Below, one piece after another: positions 49,108 to 63,593 of a stretch of DNA of 64,000 nucleotides. Below the pieces are notes generated by a model. It saw only the letters and a program-made list of their open reading frames with translations. It was not told where the DNA came from and did no database searches. The translations under genes and the position numbers were made by a program. The stretch lies in contig NC_092358.1 in NCBI RefSeq assembly GCF_030848805.1, positions 11,758,433 to 11,822,432 on the forward strand. Direction: 5' to 3'. The stretch's first letter is position 1. Each line of letters begins with the position of its first letter. Source of the stretch: Temnothorax longispinosus. Its lineage: Eukaryota > Arthropoda > Insecta > Hymenoptera > Formicidae.

Positions 49108-50208
49108 TTAAGCCCCGGAAGCGAAGCGGGCGTTCCATAATTATATGAGGAAAAAATGGTGGCCCTTTTTCCCTCTCTCCCCCTAATGGAATTACTACAG
49201 AAGCGAAACTTCGGGCCGTGACGTTATCGACGAATGAAACGCGCGCGCGGTCTCGGCGAACTACGGCCATTAATTAGGAGCTCGGGATGTATCGACAGAC
49301 CTGCCAGAACTCGCGCGCGAGGTGCGAAGTAATTTTTCACACCAGAAAACTACTCTTCACATTTTATTCGCACGAACGACCAGCTGCAATTTTCACAAAT
49401 CAGAAGCGTACCTTCGCGTAACACGGCATGGGAATCGCATTCTGCCTCCCGATTCTCACACTTAATAATAATAAAACGCTCACATTCTTGGTTAAAGATT
49501 TTGACGATTAAATCCTACATCAAAATTTCTTGAGATAACTTCAAGTATATCCTAGAGATTCTTTAGGAGATTTAAATTTTATACTCGCATAATTTAATTC
49601 GCTAAAACTTCATAAATTTTATAACTAATTTTTAAACCACTTTATAATTATTGTATATAATTAATATATGTTATATATAAGATACTATATGTGTATAAAT
49701 ATCAAATGTATATTTAAAAATCTGTAAATTAATAATTTAAAATTCTACATATTAAAAATTGTATGATTCTTTAAATACCGATTTGTAATTAATTCCTCTT
49801 GATGTAAAAGCTTGCTGAAATCTTTTAATATTCTTTATTAGATATTAATTATTTCTCTCAGTTGAATTTCGCCGAAAAAAAAATCAAATCGATAAGAGAC
49901 AAGCCTTGCAATATTTTTATATGTACAATTAGCTATTAATACAAACGTGATATCAACGGGAGAGTGGAGAAAATAGAAGACGATAAATTTCAACGTGGAA
50001 TTCTGATATCCTCGGGAGGAGCTTAGCACGACGTCCGCTTGTACAAAGGATTAAAGGTATTAACCTCGCGTAGGGGGCGATTAGGGCCACCGAGAAGTGT
50101 ATATTGCCCGCGGGCGATACGGCGGGGGACAAACGGGCGTTTTAACGCGACGCGGAAATATTCAGCGAGGAGTGTAGTAGTAAAAGCTGAGAAGTGCGAG
50201 CGCGCGCG

Positions 50209-50210
<2 letters not shown>
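49108..50210. other. No gene recognised
   Basis: A CpG-rich start (49190-49440), then very AT-rich DNA. No long frame. Confidence 0.55.

Positions 50211-50269
<59 letters not shown>
50211..50269. repeat. (GA)n microsatellite
   Basis: About 28 GA units with one interruption (GAAAG). Confidence 0.9.
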
Positions 50270-50270
<1 letters not shown>

Positions 50271-53268
50271 CATGAGAAGCCGTCGCGTAATACGAGGGCA
50301 AATGTCGTCGCTTCGGTGATATTCAGCCAAGTTTCGCTGCTTTTGATATTGCGACCAAGGAAATTTGCTTACTTGCAAACTGCCGCGGCGGCGATAGACC
50401 TCGTTTCGTCAAACACGTACTGTGGCACAGCAACCGTACAGACGGCGGTCTATCCGGCCCGATGAATACATCCTCGTAAAAGACATCGAGATACCTATAC
50501 TCGACGACGAGTTAGTCGACGTTGCACTTGCATATGTGCCGCTGCGTCGGCGATAATAATTGACATCGGGATAGCGTGTATGATACCTGACCTCCAAGTC
50601 AGTTGTTTATATCATTAAAAGATAAATAATAAATGGAAAAGATAGGAGAATCACGAAATGCCGATTATTCATTTTTCTTCTTTATTATTAAATTCAATGA
50701 CTTCCAATTAAACCGCTTTCTCGACAGGTGAATGCTTATTTACAATCTCCATAAATTTATTTATATATTTCTTTGTAAATCTCTAGCGAGGATTTAAATT
50801 TAATTTTATTCAATAAAAATATACTTTTTTGATGGTTCGATAATGACTGACCAATTTTCAATTTGTTACGGGTCTTCATTTTAATGATCGCTTCCGCGAT
50901 CAGAATAATTCTTTTTTTTTCGTTAATTTCTACTGATAAACGATTTTTCGGAATTATGTCGATGCCAAATAAATAACTCACGAAGTTACAAGTGGGATGT
51001 CTTGTGTCTCGGAGGTTAACAAGAGAGTTAAATAAGGCATAATTACCGTGAGAAGAATCTAAACTGCACCAGATTCACGATACAACCAGGTGCCGGAAGG
51101 CGCAGCGGGGGGTCACGGGCTCCCGCGGGTCAAACACACACTCGGAAGCGGTAAATCGCATTTCGCTTGAAACGTCTGCATCAAGGCTTGGATATATTTT
51201 CGCGAAATACGCCCACGGAGTGTGTGTGCGCGTACAGCATTGTAAAGAAATTACCGCAGTCTCGCGAGAAGTCAAGCGAGCGTCTTTACGACACGCGTTG
51301 AAATTCGTCGATGTGAACGGCTGATAAGAAGCTGTCCGTCCGTTTCCACGGGAGGGAAATCGAAAAGCACATCGAGAGATGCGTCAGAAGAAATTTAATC
51401 TAACAATTGTCTGAAAAAAGTTATATAATATAATAAATGTATAATAACGATGGTAATAATAATAATAATAATTATTATTGCAAATTTGCTCGATCGTGAC
51501 GTCTTGCGATTAGCCCCTCTTTTAAACATCCTCGATGTCACTAAAAATCATAATTGTCTGCCTAACCATGTCCTTCTATATGATTCTCTAGTCATGTAAA
51601 TGAAATGTCGATCGCTGCGCAATTACGACACGCGAAATCGCGAATTTCGTAAAAGTATTCCGGGTTTTGCGGACCGATTGCAGCCGGCGATACACTCTTC
51701 TCACCTCCCGCATCTTTGGAAGATAGTTTCTCGCCTTCTTTCCTAGAGGCAAGAAGAAGCCTTCTTCTCGCGAGTCACTCACTCGCTTGGGACTCACATG
51801 CTCTTTCGCCGCATGCACGCGATTGCCCAATGCTTATAATGCGACTCCGGTGAACGGAGCAATTTGCGGTAAATCATTTCCCTCGAATCTCTCTTTCTCT
51901 CTTTCTCTCTCACTCTCTCTTCCCTCTCCTCTATCCGCCGCCGCTCTCTCTCTGTCTCTCTTTCCCTCGTTCTCACTCTCGCAACTCTGCACATGCACTT
52001 CGTGCGGTATGCATCTTCTTTCCTTGTCCATTTATCTTGCTCCGTGCCAATTTCATACATTCAGGATTTATACAGTTCGTTACTTTCACTTATTGTTAGT
52101 CACTCGTTTCCGTTGTTGCTTCTTTTCCTCACTAGTTTTATGTAAATTGTAAAGTAGTCCTGGATTTCGTCTACAAAATATTTCTGCATTCGCACATTTT
52201 TAATTTTCTTTTCAGAGTAGATCGGTGATTGAAGAACGATCATGGCAAAGTAGGATAACGGTTTGGCACACGACGATGACAAGCAGCGTTCATTAGATGA
52301 TTAGGCGTGCAGAAATTAGATTGAGCTACTTCGTGAAGAGTCGTACCGCAACTTCCGCTACCGCTACTGTTATAATTCTACAAGGTGACCTGAAAATATG
52401 GAAATTACATTGACGAAACTTACTAATGTGCAATATTTTACAACAATTGAATCATGATTGAGAAATAGCCATCAAATTTTAGAGATGACAGATAGTATAG
52501 AGATCATATAACTTTATTGTAAAAAAATATCATGTCTTACCAGATTTTTCATTTATGTTTTGCACTTGTATCATGTCTCAATTAATTACAAGTTCCTTTT
52601 TCTCATGATTTAACTTACCAGCAATTTCGTAACCCGACACGATCATTAACTCTTGGACTTCTCGGTCGCCCGACTTCCTTACCGCAGCTGCAATGTTCCA
52701 CATTTGACTTCTACGCCTTCACGGGAGAATCTCATTCCGGATCATTTAATATCACCCTGTTTTTTTCCCTTTCGTCCTTCTCCCGTTCTTAAACAATCGC
52801 GCTTGCGGTCTGACACATCTCTTACGTAACAGTCTCGTTCGTACATCCCGACATTGCTCGACAGAAGAGTGAATCGCGTGATATACACATACGTACGAAC
52901 ATTATTGCATCTTTCTGTCAGCAAATATGCATACCTGTACACACATAAACGCACGTCTGTGTGTGCGTGTAATACGTGAGAGCGCCAACCTGCTCTCTCG
53001 TTCAATGACCATACATAGCAACCTTTTGATTCACTCGGTGGCACGTGACCAACGACGGCTCGTTGCCAACGAAATATCTCTTTCACTCCGTCATCAACTG
53101 CTTCTTCTTCCTTCATCGGCGTTTATTAGATGTGCTCATTATGGGACGTGTTATATCGCGTTACGCTGTGGATACATACACGATCGAGCGCATCCGTGTT
53201 CAGTAATTATGAGTAATAGCCCGTAATACGCGGGTCCCATAGATTGCTCACAGATTGCAGCGTCTGCA
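50270..53268. other. No gene recognised
   Basis: Includes a pyrimidine-rich stretch (about 51890-51980) and a small (AAT)n palindrome near 51455-51480. Frames up to 124 codons overlap on both strands without family signature. Confidence 0.5.
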
Positions 53269-53624
53269 CAGGGTGGCCCAAAACTATCACGTATCTTACT
53301 TAATCACGGAGGATAATGAGTGGATTGCAAAAGATGGCAATTATTTTAATGACGATAAGATGTCGAGGATAAATTACTCAATAATTTGCGAGAATTAAAG
53401 AATGTTTTCGAGCTGTTCAAGTATCGAGAGAGTAAATAAACAATTAAGATTGAGATAATAAAGTCTTGTATTTCAGCCGAATGTTTAACCAGACTTCATC
53501 TCAATTTAAGACTTAAAGCAAATGATTTTCTCCACAAATTAATTTCGTCAAGAGAGAATTTTAAATCCGTTAGTCAATTTTTGATTATAAAAAAAAGAAC
53601 ATTCGGAAGTTCCAAGACACCCTG
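53269..53624. mobile_element. Mariner-like MITE relic, 356 bp
   Basis: The left end CAGGGTGGCCCAAAACT and the right end (reverse complement CAGGGTGTCTTGGAACT) are related inverted termini. TA follows the right end, while CA precedes the left, probably a mutated TA. The termini belong to the same type as those of the element at 18798-19168. The interior is AT-rich and non-coding. Confidence 0.5.
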
Positions 53625-54583
53625 TATAGATCTGTATAGATGTGGATTTATACGAATCCTTCCCTCTATCGCGGAGCTTTCTCATCCTCGCAGGCGATAT
53701 ACGCGGGGCCCATTACCGAGCCGTGGAGGCATCGATCATACCCCTTGGTATCGATCGTTGAACCTGTCCGAGGAAAAGCTCGCGGCCGCGAGAGAGGCAC
53801 GTGCGCTGATTTACGTCGTGGGACCCCGGGCACGTGCCACGCCGGTAGACATAGTAATCTGTCCCCCTTCGTCCCCCGCCTAGCTCTTTCCTCCTTTATC
53901 CCGGGCCTCTCTTTCCTCTAGCTATTTCTTTTCGTTTTCGTCGCACCTTTCTCTTTCCCCGCAGCGCAGATAAAAGATGCATATAGAAGCTTTCTTCCAC
54001 CGGTATTTGTCGTCGATTTTATGATACAACGGCTCGATATGCGCATGAAAAGAACTAAATAGAAGCTATATAATGTCTACAGACAATATTTATTATTGAT
54101 ATTTTCGATTGTTAATATTCTACTTTGAAATTTCATAGAACTTGACGTTATTATTCGTGAAATATGTACAATTGCAAGAAAAGAAAATTATCTTTCACGA
54201 TTTATTAGATGTATGGCGAGTATCTCATTTAAGAATGTATGATATTCGTTTAAAGTTTAATGGCAAACGTTTCACCCGCGAGTTAAGCACGTTTAAATTA
54301 TTACAAGACACTCAATGAAAATACTTAAGGCGACCTCCGGTCGAGTGCCTTCCGGTCACCTCGTAGATTTATAACAGTAACAACATCGAAGGAAGTTACG
54401 GTATGACTTCGCTAAGTAGCGCAATCTAATTTCAGCACCTAACTTTCTAATGAACGTCACTCGTCATTGTCGTCGTGCGCCGAACCGTTATTCTGCTTCT
54501 ACTTTGTAATCATGCAAACGTCACTCCGTTCCCCTGCGCTCGACCGATTGCCGTACAAAGTCAGCGAATTGCATGGCGTGCAA

Positions 54584-54606
54584 ACACACACACACACACA
54601 CACACA
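54584..54606. repeat. (CA)n microsatellite
   Basis: About 11 CA/AC units. Confidence 0.85.
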
Positions 54607-54850
54607 TCGCTATCGCATCACCAACCAGACCCGAGAATTCTACCGAGCGACCAATCCTTATCCCCGTGATATGACAAATCGCTGTAAATCAGCATCATTT
54701 CGGCGCCATTAATCACCATTTGATTATTAACCATCACGGACGTGGCAATAAAACACCGTTCATCCATGTTGCTTCCCACGTTTCCACGGTAAATTCGTTA
54801 TATCTTGAACAAGCACAATCTCATTCGCGATGGTTTTCACCGACAATTTT

Positions 54851-54880
54851 GTACCTCGGCGATATGTACCTCGGCGATAT
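54851..54880. repeat. Exact 15-bp tandem duplication
   Basis: GTACCTCGGCGATAT occurs twice in direct succession. Confidence 0.85.
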
Positions 54881-57800
54881 TCCGTGATCTATGTACAAAT
54901 GAAAATGGATGTGTACCAGGGGGAGAAATCATCATAGCTTTTCTCGGATAATTTCTCGGGATAATTTCTTGCGATCTTGCAAAAATTACATTAATTAACA
55001 AAGGCGGTTGACAGTGCGCTAGTAATTAGCGTGCTGTCGATAATTATACCTGTGCAGTTTCGCGGCCAGTTTTGAAGACAGCTTCTTTATTCGAGTCCGA
55101 GACAAACCGGGGGTTCGGAACCACCGTCCGTTTTCGCGATCGGCGGCCGTCACGCTCGTTTAATTTGCATAATCTCATGGCGCGCGAGAAGGGACCGTTA
55201 GGCCGAAAGTGCCGCGAAAGGATCACCGTAAGAGCGTTCGGCCGTTACGGAATGCTGGGAAAAAGACGAGAAAGCGGAATAAGGATGCAAAACAAGATAA
55301 GAAGAAGGGAAGAAATGCCCGGAGGAGTAGGAGGAAGAGTTAGGAGGAGATGGAAGAGGTTGCGAAGAAGGAAGAGGCGCGCGGGAAAATGAGGTGGAGA
55401 AAGGATAAGGAGGAGAGAGCGTGGCTGGCTCGCGTCCGCAAAAACGCGTCCACTTTACCACCAACGGCGCGCTGCCGGCAGAATCGACAAGCGATTCTTC
55501 CTTGCTTCCTTCCTTTCAGCCTTTCTTCCTTCCTCCGTTTTTTTTCTCTTTTTTAGCAGATGAAGCTCACGACGTACATGAGTGGTGCACTCAGAGCCGG
55601 CTTAATCTTTTCAAAACATCGTACTTCGATAATATTTAAAATTGCAATCAAAAAATTGAAATTATATTATCAACTATTACTGGGGAAAAAGATCTCATTA
55701 AACTAGAAAGAAACGTATATATTTTCCAATTGTCATTATTGTTATCGGAATTTAATGAATTCTGTGGAGTTATTTTTTCCCCCCAGAAGATCGATTCGAT
55801 AAAGCTCTCAAATATTCCTTTCTCTGAAATAGACTATAAACAATCGTGAATTTTATTTGAAAAAAAAAATGAAGAGAATTTTACTTGATTATTCATGTCT
55901 TGTTGTGACGACGTACATTCCGCTTTTATTACAATCTGCACTTAATTTAATATTTATGTTTTTTGTTCTAACCTCGGTTGCAGTACACAGACAGAATTTT
56001 TCGTTATATCTTACCGTTATATTCATTACAAATGTAGGACAACTTAACAACCAATTAAATATTGCCGGTAACAATAAGAATTTTTGAAATATACAAAAGA
56101 CATTTTACAAACAACGTGATAAAAATTTACTAAGCATATTGATAATTTTTGAAAAATTATTAAAATTTTACTATATATTTTAGTAAAATTAATCATATTT
56201 TATATTTTATTGCGATAAATATTAATATTTTTTTATTATAGTAGATATTAATTAAAATAAAATTCTTCGTAATATTGTCCCACAATTACCATGATTTTCT
56301 ACCAGGATAAATTCTAAGAGAAAATTCTATGTACTTGACACTCTATAGTTCTGTAGCAAATAACCGTCCTGGTTTTTTTTATTACTGCGCAAGAATAATA
56401 ACAATAAACAGTTAAAGTAGACTAATACTCGGGCACCGCGATGACGGACATAAGCCGTCCTTCCTTCCATCCGCGCCGCAGGACACACAGCCGGCGTACC
56501 ATGGTGAAGTCTCATTAACTCAAGGACGTCGCTCGCGAACCCCCATTATCGACCCGCGAGTGCGTCATTACGCGCGAATCGCGCTTTTCCTTCGCGCCTC
56601 GCGTCCTGCCCGCCTTTTCGGGCGAATCGCGTGTCCTTTTTTTGGACGATAATGGAACTGTTTCTCAGACTTGGCATTCCTGTCCTTCGACGCAGCACGC
56701 TCGTTCGTTCGTGCGCGCTCAGCGCGCGTTTTTCTCTCTCTCTCTCTCTCTCTTTCTCATTCTGTCGACGACGAGTCGGCAGCCAGCGATTTATAAGTGT
56801 GCGTCGTGAGATCGCTGTGTGGAAATTATCACGCGCGAAGAAAAAGCTCGCTCTTCCACGCGGAAATTTCCGACAACCGAAAAAAAAAAAAAAAACAATA
56901 ATGTAGACAATACACTATGCGCAGGATTTCGAGAGACTACGCGTATTTCTTTCTGATTTTTCGAAATCTAGAATCTAATTTCGTTAATGAGAATTTCAAG
57001 ACCGATAGTTTAGAAAAATAAAGATTTCTAGTAATGACTGAACTGTTAATCGATGCAACTGGGCGATGTAGCAGAGCGGAAATTAGCCCGCCGATTCGCG
57101 CCACCTCCCAAGTCGAGGTCTCGATTTCTCGCGCCGACTTGTAAACTCGAGATGCCGAGTGTTACATGACTTACCACGAGCGTGGAACAGGTATAATGCG
57201 ACATCAGATCAACGGCTCAAGGCTACCACAGCAGAATGGTCATTATCGTACCGTAAATTACTTGTTAACAACATCCCGTCGATCGCCAATCGCATGCGAT
57301 GCATCGTCGTACGTGTCGAGCGGTTGATAAGAAAAATAAAGTGCCAACCGTAGTGGCCAATGGCGAGTTAGTTCGTGAACACACGACATAAGTATCATTA
57401 ATAAGTATATCGTTCGAGAAGCATAAACGTTAAGTGGAGTATCCAATCAATAAATGTTATATTTGCTTCTCTCTTACATACATAATACTCGCTTTAACTC
57501 TTTTATGATGTTTTTTTGCAACGTTTCTTGCGAGACTTTAATTGCATGTTTCGCATTTTTTTGCGTATAAAATTAGCTCGTGTCGAACTTATTTCAATAA
57601 ACTTTTAGTTACAGAGGTAGTTATCAAGATATTCGATTCCATTGTATCAATCTCTCTTTTTAAAAACCTTATTCTTGAGAGCAAATAGAAGAATAAATAT
57701 AGAATTCTTAAATTTCATAAACACATCAAGATATTTGTTATACATTCTTTGGCAAATGCTGCTGTGTTTGAAAACCTATAAGTGCGATAAATCCCTCAAT

Positions 57801-59760
57801 GCAAACTAGCGCAACTCAACCTGAATTCGCAATTAATTTTTCCGACCGGGCAAGACTGACACCGCGGAGAAAACTCGGAATAAAGACATTTACGAGCGAG
57901 TAACGAGTGATAAATAAGAAAGAAATCACAATTCCTCGCAGCTTAGTCGTTTAATGCGCATAACGCGAGATCGAGTTTCGCGCATCGAGCATTTTATTGT
58001 ATCTTCCTCGCGGGAGGGGTCTGCGATCCTTATGCCACAAACACTCTCGAGCGGCGTAAATCAACTTCTTTATTCTTTATCGTCGCCTCAATTATGCCAT
58101 CTTATCACGATTCGCTGAACGGTTGAGCGCACGGATTCGATCGCAATCGCGCGATTAAATTGCTGAAATCGTGATTCTGGGACATCAAGAGAGAGAGAGG
58201 GAGAGAGAAATAAGAGATCGAGAGGTAATCGGTAGCGAAATAAGAAAGCAAGGCTGCTATTGCTGTCCCGATCTTATCGGACATATTGCGGGGGTGTATC
58301 GCTCGCTCGGCAACATTCCGGTTCCCCGCTCGGTACGCTTCGAGGAAGAGTCGCGCGGATAAACGAGATATCGATCGGTGCCATCCTATATATCCGCAAG
58401 ATAAGCAGCGGCAGGTCAACCAATGGCACTCGATACTCTTGACCGAATCGATTTAATCCTCTTTACGAATTAACGTTTATTTCATGTAATACATCGATTA
58501 CTCTTTTTTGTTTGTTCAGTTTTATGGCACAACCGTAGAACCGGTTTATACTTGAAAATATTACGATTGCCGCTTGTGCAGTAAAAATACACTCCACTTC
58601 GTCAAAGCGGTCCCGGAATTGGAGCGGAAAACTTCCGATATTTCGGGCTTCTCGATCCTATTAAGTCGCGTGGAGCTCGGTTTCTGTTAGATAATCCTAC
58701 CGCTCGGTGTACGATCGTCGATCGGTTTACAGGCTTCAAGTGTACAAATATGCGAAACAAATAGTTTTCAGATATGTCCAATACAATTTTTAAATATATT
58801 CAAGATACGTTTTTTTCTATTTTCTAGGTCTAGGTTCTATCTTAGCGCATTGCAAAAAAGAAAAAATCCTGATCGCGAAAGTTTCGCTCGTGCGATTTAC
58901 ATTTTCATCAAAATGTTTCGTCCCTCGCGACACTTTCCGCTCTCGCAGCTTTTTCCACCTTTTTTTCTCACTCTCTCCTCCTTTACCTTTTCCTCGGTGT
59001 ATATATGTACCGCGGATTGCATGCTCTAACTCCTAATTATGTAACGAGAGATTAGTGTCGACTCGCCTAGATGGTTTAAGCTCATCAGAGAAACTTCTGT
59101 GCCGGACTCGGGTCTCTCTTCCGACATGTTAAATAATATCTCGCGACTTAACAAAGAAAGCAAATGAAAGACAATCCGAAGCTCGAGAAGAGAAATTAAG
59201 GGAATCCTGGGATAGTGGCAGTAGTTACCGACATTTATTTATTACAAGAAATCTTTGAATTGGCTTTACAGAATTGCAAAATTCTTTTACAGAATTAAAG
59301 TACGCACAAAAATCTACCCCGCGACATACGATTTCATATCGGGAACGAAAAAAATTTAAAAATTTTACTAATTTGGGCACATACAGCTGTCACCTGACGA
59401 CAATAACAAAAATACTGCAGTTTATATATATAAAATGACACCCAGGCGGGGTAGGGACAACATGTAGGAACAATATTGTGTAAATAGAATTAAGATTCAA
59501 CGCCTAGAAAAAAAGATTTTCTTTAATAAAGTTTTAAGCACATTCAGGTTGATAGGATAAGCAGTATTGCGTGTAGCGAGAGATGGCGCAGCAATCGAAC
59601 AAGGACAAACGCCTCTCGTTAGACAATGACAGATATAGATATATAACATAGAAAACAGGATTAGAAATGTTGACATTATCGACATCGAGGAAGTTCGACC
59701 TTCACTATAGGATCCCCTCCATTCTCCGGGCTTCTAATGAAAAACGCATGTGTATACGTA

Positions 59761-59827
59761 CAATGGGTGTCCATAATCACAGCACACAGTATCCATTAGT
59801 TAACTTCAATTAGCGAGACACTCTGTA
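59761..59827. repeat. Short inverted pair of mariner-like ends
   Basis: CAATGGGTGTCC at the left and the reverse complement of ACACTCTG at the right resemble the CAGGGTGTCC termini at 18798 and 53269, only about 67 bp apart. It may be a deletion remnant. The match is short and could be chance. Confidence 0.3.
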
Positions 59828-60848
59828 TACAGGGTATCGCATTACGTTTTAATGATGGATTCGGCACTGAGTTTCCACGAGGACAATAGAATTGAATATA
59901 ATACGACGGAATACATTCTCTTTGAGTAATGTCTATACTTCTGTTTGATCAAAGAACCTGTCATTGATGCGATAACGGCGAAATATCCTGCGTATATTAC
60001 TTCCCGTAGATGTATAAGAGTATCATTCTAATCTAATAAAAAGTTGTCATTTCACAATATATTCACAATACATTTTATTAAATTCAAGAGAATACTCGTA
60101 ACCTTGGCCTTAAACACGCATAAAGTATATGCTGTAAAATTATTAATTATTCACAAAATTCTGATGATAAATTCTTACACAGTCAAGATTTTAGAAAAAA
60201 AAAAACATCAAAAAATTCTTCGCTACTGGCAAGTGTCTATGGCTCACAGGCTTATTCTTCGGGTTATATCTTTTTCGGTTGAGGTATTACGGTCGAACTA
60301 CCGCGAACATATACGGAATAATGAAGCGCGATAGCGTGCACCGAGTAGGTAGACGGATCCTTGCGAATAATCATCCCGAGAGAATATAAAATGCGCGCGG
60401 CCGCACAAGTTTCGGCCTTTACCGCGTTTTATCGCGCAGCCGAGCGTGCGAGTCAACGAGAGGGAAATGACCCTGAGTGATGCAGCATCCCCTAAAAGAC
60501 ACATGTCAGCGGAAGGCACATAATGGGCGAGGGAGACGTCGTCGACAGTCGCCGTTGTTCCCCAATCTGTCGTCGTCCTGCGCAAAAGTGACGTTTCTCA
60601 GACGAGTTTCCTCGACTTCGCAGATATTCGCTCTCTGCGTCGAGCTTTGTAAAGTCAAGCAAATTTTATTGAGAAATATGTTAGAGATACTGCTACAAAA
60701 AAGATTTATAATATCAAATTAAGATACATTTTTATAATATTGATCCTGATTGAATCTGATCTCAATTTGAAAAACTGAAACGCGGACTTACTTCGACTTT
60801 GATTTCGACTTTCATTTAATGTTTTTTAAAGGATAATAAAATAAAATA

Positions 60849-60890
<42 letters not shown>

Positions 60891-63266
60891 AGGAGAAGCG
60901 GGTTGAAAAGAACGTTCTTACAGGTAATACACGTCGTTATATTAAAAAAGCTCGGCGACCGTTTCGCCGCTTATGAATTTTACGCTCCCGTTGTTATGTG
61001 ATTACCGTAAAAAGGGCTGATCGCCGAGACGCGATAGGGAAACTACGCCTTTTTCGGGCTCGTGCCGTTCCGCAGCATCGCATCGAGGCTCTTCGAGGAA
61101 GCCAATTACGCAAAATACGCGGCAGGACGGTGGGATGGCAAGATGGAAAAAGGTCCGGCAGCGATTACTATACCATAGCGCTACTTCCTGATCGAGTCAC
61201 CGCCGCGTCGCGCCGCGCTGCAGCTCTGGTGCGGTCCACTCTCACTTCTTGCGCCGCTAAATAAGCGCTTTTTGCCGCGGGCACGTTTCTCCTCTTTCCT
61301 CTCCGTGAACTGTCAACCGGTTTAAGACGAAGTAAGACCGCGATGTCTTCATATTAATCGTTTAAATTAAAAGAAGGAGGAAGATTAAAAGGTCGGACAA
61401 TTTGAAGATAAAATTATACTCTAACGCGATCATGTCATTAAACTATAATATAAAATCATAAATTATTTTGAAATTAATAGAAACTGTTTTTACGAGGACT
61501 CTTGTACAGAAAAAATTGTCCCCCGCGATGAACGTAGGTATCTGGATAACGTCAATTGATATGAGAATTGTAGCCCATTGTAAACTCCGTGCCGCACTTT
61601 TGTTCGCGGCACGAACGAGTCGTGGGCAATTAACAGGAATTTATAGGCAGTAAAACTGCTTTGATCGAGATCGGGCGGAGGGCGGGTTAATGGACAGATT
61701 GTTCTCATGTGAACGTATGGGAATTGTTCCCATAAAAAAAACGGCGCGCGGGATATCGAAACGCGCATATGCAATACAGGACTAAGGGAGGATGATTAAT
61801 GCTCCATTTAATATTTATCCATTATTACTATTCCATAAATAGTAATCTCACATAATTATCTCATAAATAGCACAATTATCGCTTATAAATAATTCAGATC
61901 TAACAAGCCATCTGTTCTCACTCACTCCACAGTACAAATCTAATCGCTCTATGGTTCCAGCTAATAAATTTTGCCCGTGTTACTTTTTTGCAATCGTTTT
62001 ACCATGGCGCAATCACATTACGTGTTTATTGTTTCACGTTATCTTTCCGCATGTGTAATTACGTGTGTCTCGGTTGCAGTACTTAATACCATTATCAGGG
62101 TTAATTACACGTTATTTCCATCCAGTTAACGTCGAAACACGACGCCAGAAAAATTACTTCGTGCTCCCGCACTATGTTCGACCTTTTTACAAGCGGCGAA
62201 ATTGGAATCGCTCGTTACGCATCGAGCATGGGGAGAACGGGGGGCGGCGGCGGCGGCGGTTCTGTCCGCATCGAGTGGTGGTGGTGCATTCATCGCCGTT
62301 GCATTTATCGAACACGTTCATCCTCCGCACGCGCGTAGGTACGCCGGACTCGGTGTTAGTCTCGTCTCGTTCGCGAAATACGCATCACTCGCTAAATGAA
62401 ATAACCGAAAATCGAAGATCGCGGGAGCAGCGTGCGCCGCGCCGATATTTGTTCGACCATTCTCGTGTAAACACGTAAGCGTGCACACGCGAGTAGCATA
62501 CGCCCGGGTTACGCGACCATTCCACAGCTTCTTTCACGGGCCTGCTTCAAATCCGCGATGCGCAGTATTGCATTCGATTTCAACTTTTTCTCTCTCCCGC
62601 TCTTTCTCATTCGTGCTCTTTCAAATGAGCACGTTTTCAAAGGCGCGCGTGCATGCGCTGCGTACGAGCAAACAGATCGACTATTCGCGGATAGCCTTGT
62701 TGGAAACGATACGCGCACCGTTGGAAAATCGCATTTCTCTTTGTTCTCGTTTTTCCCCCCTATTTTTCCCAGTGTAAAGAGTGACGCGGGAAGTAAAGGG
62801 AGAACCGAAAAAATGCTTAACGGGCATTATAAACGGGTTTGAATTACGACCCCCTCTGCGTACTAGGCATCACGTTCGTTACTCGAAATATGCACGTCGA
62901 CGGGGGCCGTAAATCGAATCCCAAATTCGCAAAGCACCAAAATTACCATGCATGCAATAGTCCCCGATCGCGTAATACGGGAAAGGGTGGAAGGCAATTT
63001 TTCCTTGGATATAATCCCGTGATATTTTGTGCGCGCAATGTGCTCGTCCCTTGTATAAATTTATTTATATACTGCACCACTAGCTTTACGTAAGATTCAA
63101 CATATAAAAAAAATTTTTTTTTTTTAATCAATTTTTTGTTAAATTAAATTTTTTGAAATTTAAATAAAACGGAAAATTAATATACCTACATAATTGAAGC
63201 ACAAAGGCAAAAAGCATTGTGAGTTACCATTCTAATTTAATTTAGGGAAATATAATATTATAAATA
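59828..63266. other. No gene recognised
   Basis: CpG-rich DNA at 60330-60640, 60990-61280 and 62150-62500 with (GA)n at 60850-60888. The largest frame (62065-62478, plus, 137 codons) overlaps a second open frame and a GGC-rich run, and has no family signature. Confidence 0.45.
60850..60888. repeat. (GA)n microsatellite
   Basis: About 18 GA units with one interruption. Confidence 0.9.
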
Positions 63267-63477
63267 CACGGAGAAAATTTTATAGTAAATATTACTATGG
63301 TGTCGCACTAGCTGCGGACCATCGAGGAATTTCAAGGTAAAATACTATAATTATTGTTTTAAAAACAATTAAATAACGTAATTTTTACCATAAACATAGT
63401 AATTTAACTTAAAATTCCTCGATGGTCCGCAGCTAGTGCGACACCATAGTAATATTTACTATAAAATTTTCTCCGTG
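63267..63477. mobile_element. Foldback MITE, 211 bp, nearly perfect
   Basis: The ends CACGGAGAAAATTTTATAGT and their reverse complement are flanked by TA (63265-63266, 63478-63479). The arms of about 70 bp (including GGTGTCGCACTAGCTGCGGA and CCATCGAGGAATTT) are identical inverted copies by my reading; only the centre differs. The high arm identity suggests recent activity. Non-coding, mariner-type by its TA flanks, with termini like those of the elements at 10180 and 17761. Confidence 0.85.
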
Positions 63478-63593
63478 TATAATATTTTTTACAATAATCA
63501 GACATATCGCATGCAAATATTGAATACTCTTTAATATTCACCAATTATCTAGTGTTGTCATAATTAATAATTATTATAAAAGATAATTAATTT

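Larger units (their letters stand above)
53625..59760. other. No gene recognised
   Basis: CpG-rich patches at 53680-53900, 55040-55500 and 56510-56860 alternate with AT-rich DNA. The 55260-55400 patch is purine-rich and gives Arg/Lys-rich frames. The 56735-56758 (TC)n tract gives a serine/leucine run. No exon or RNA gene was recognised. Confidence 0.45.
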
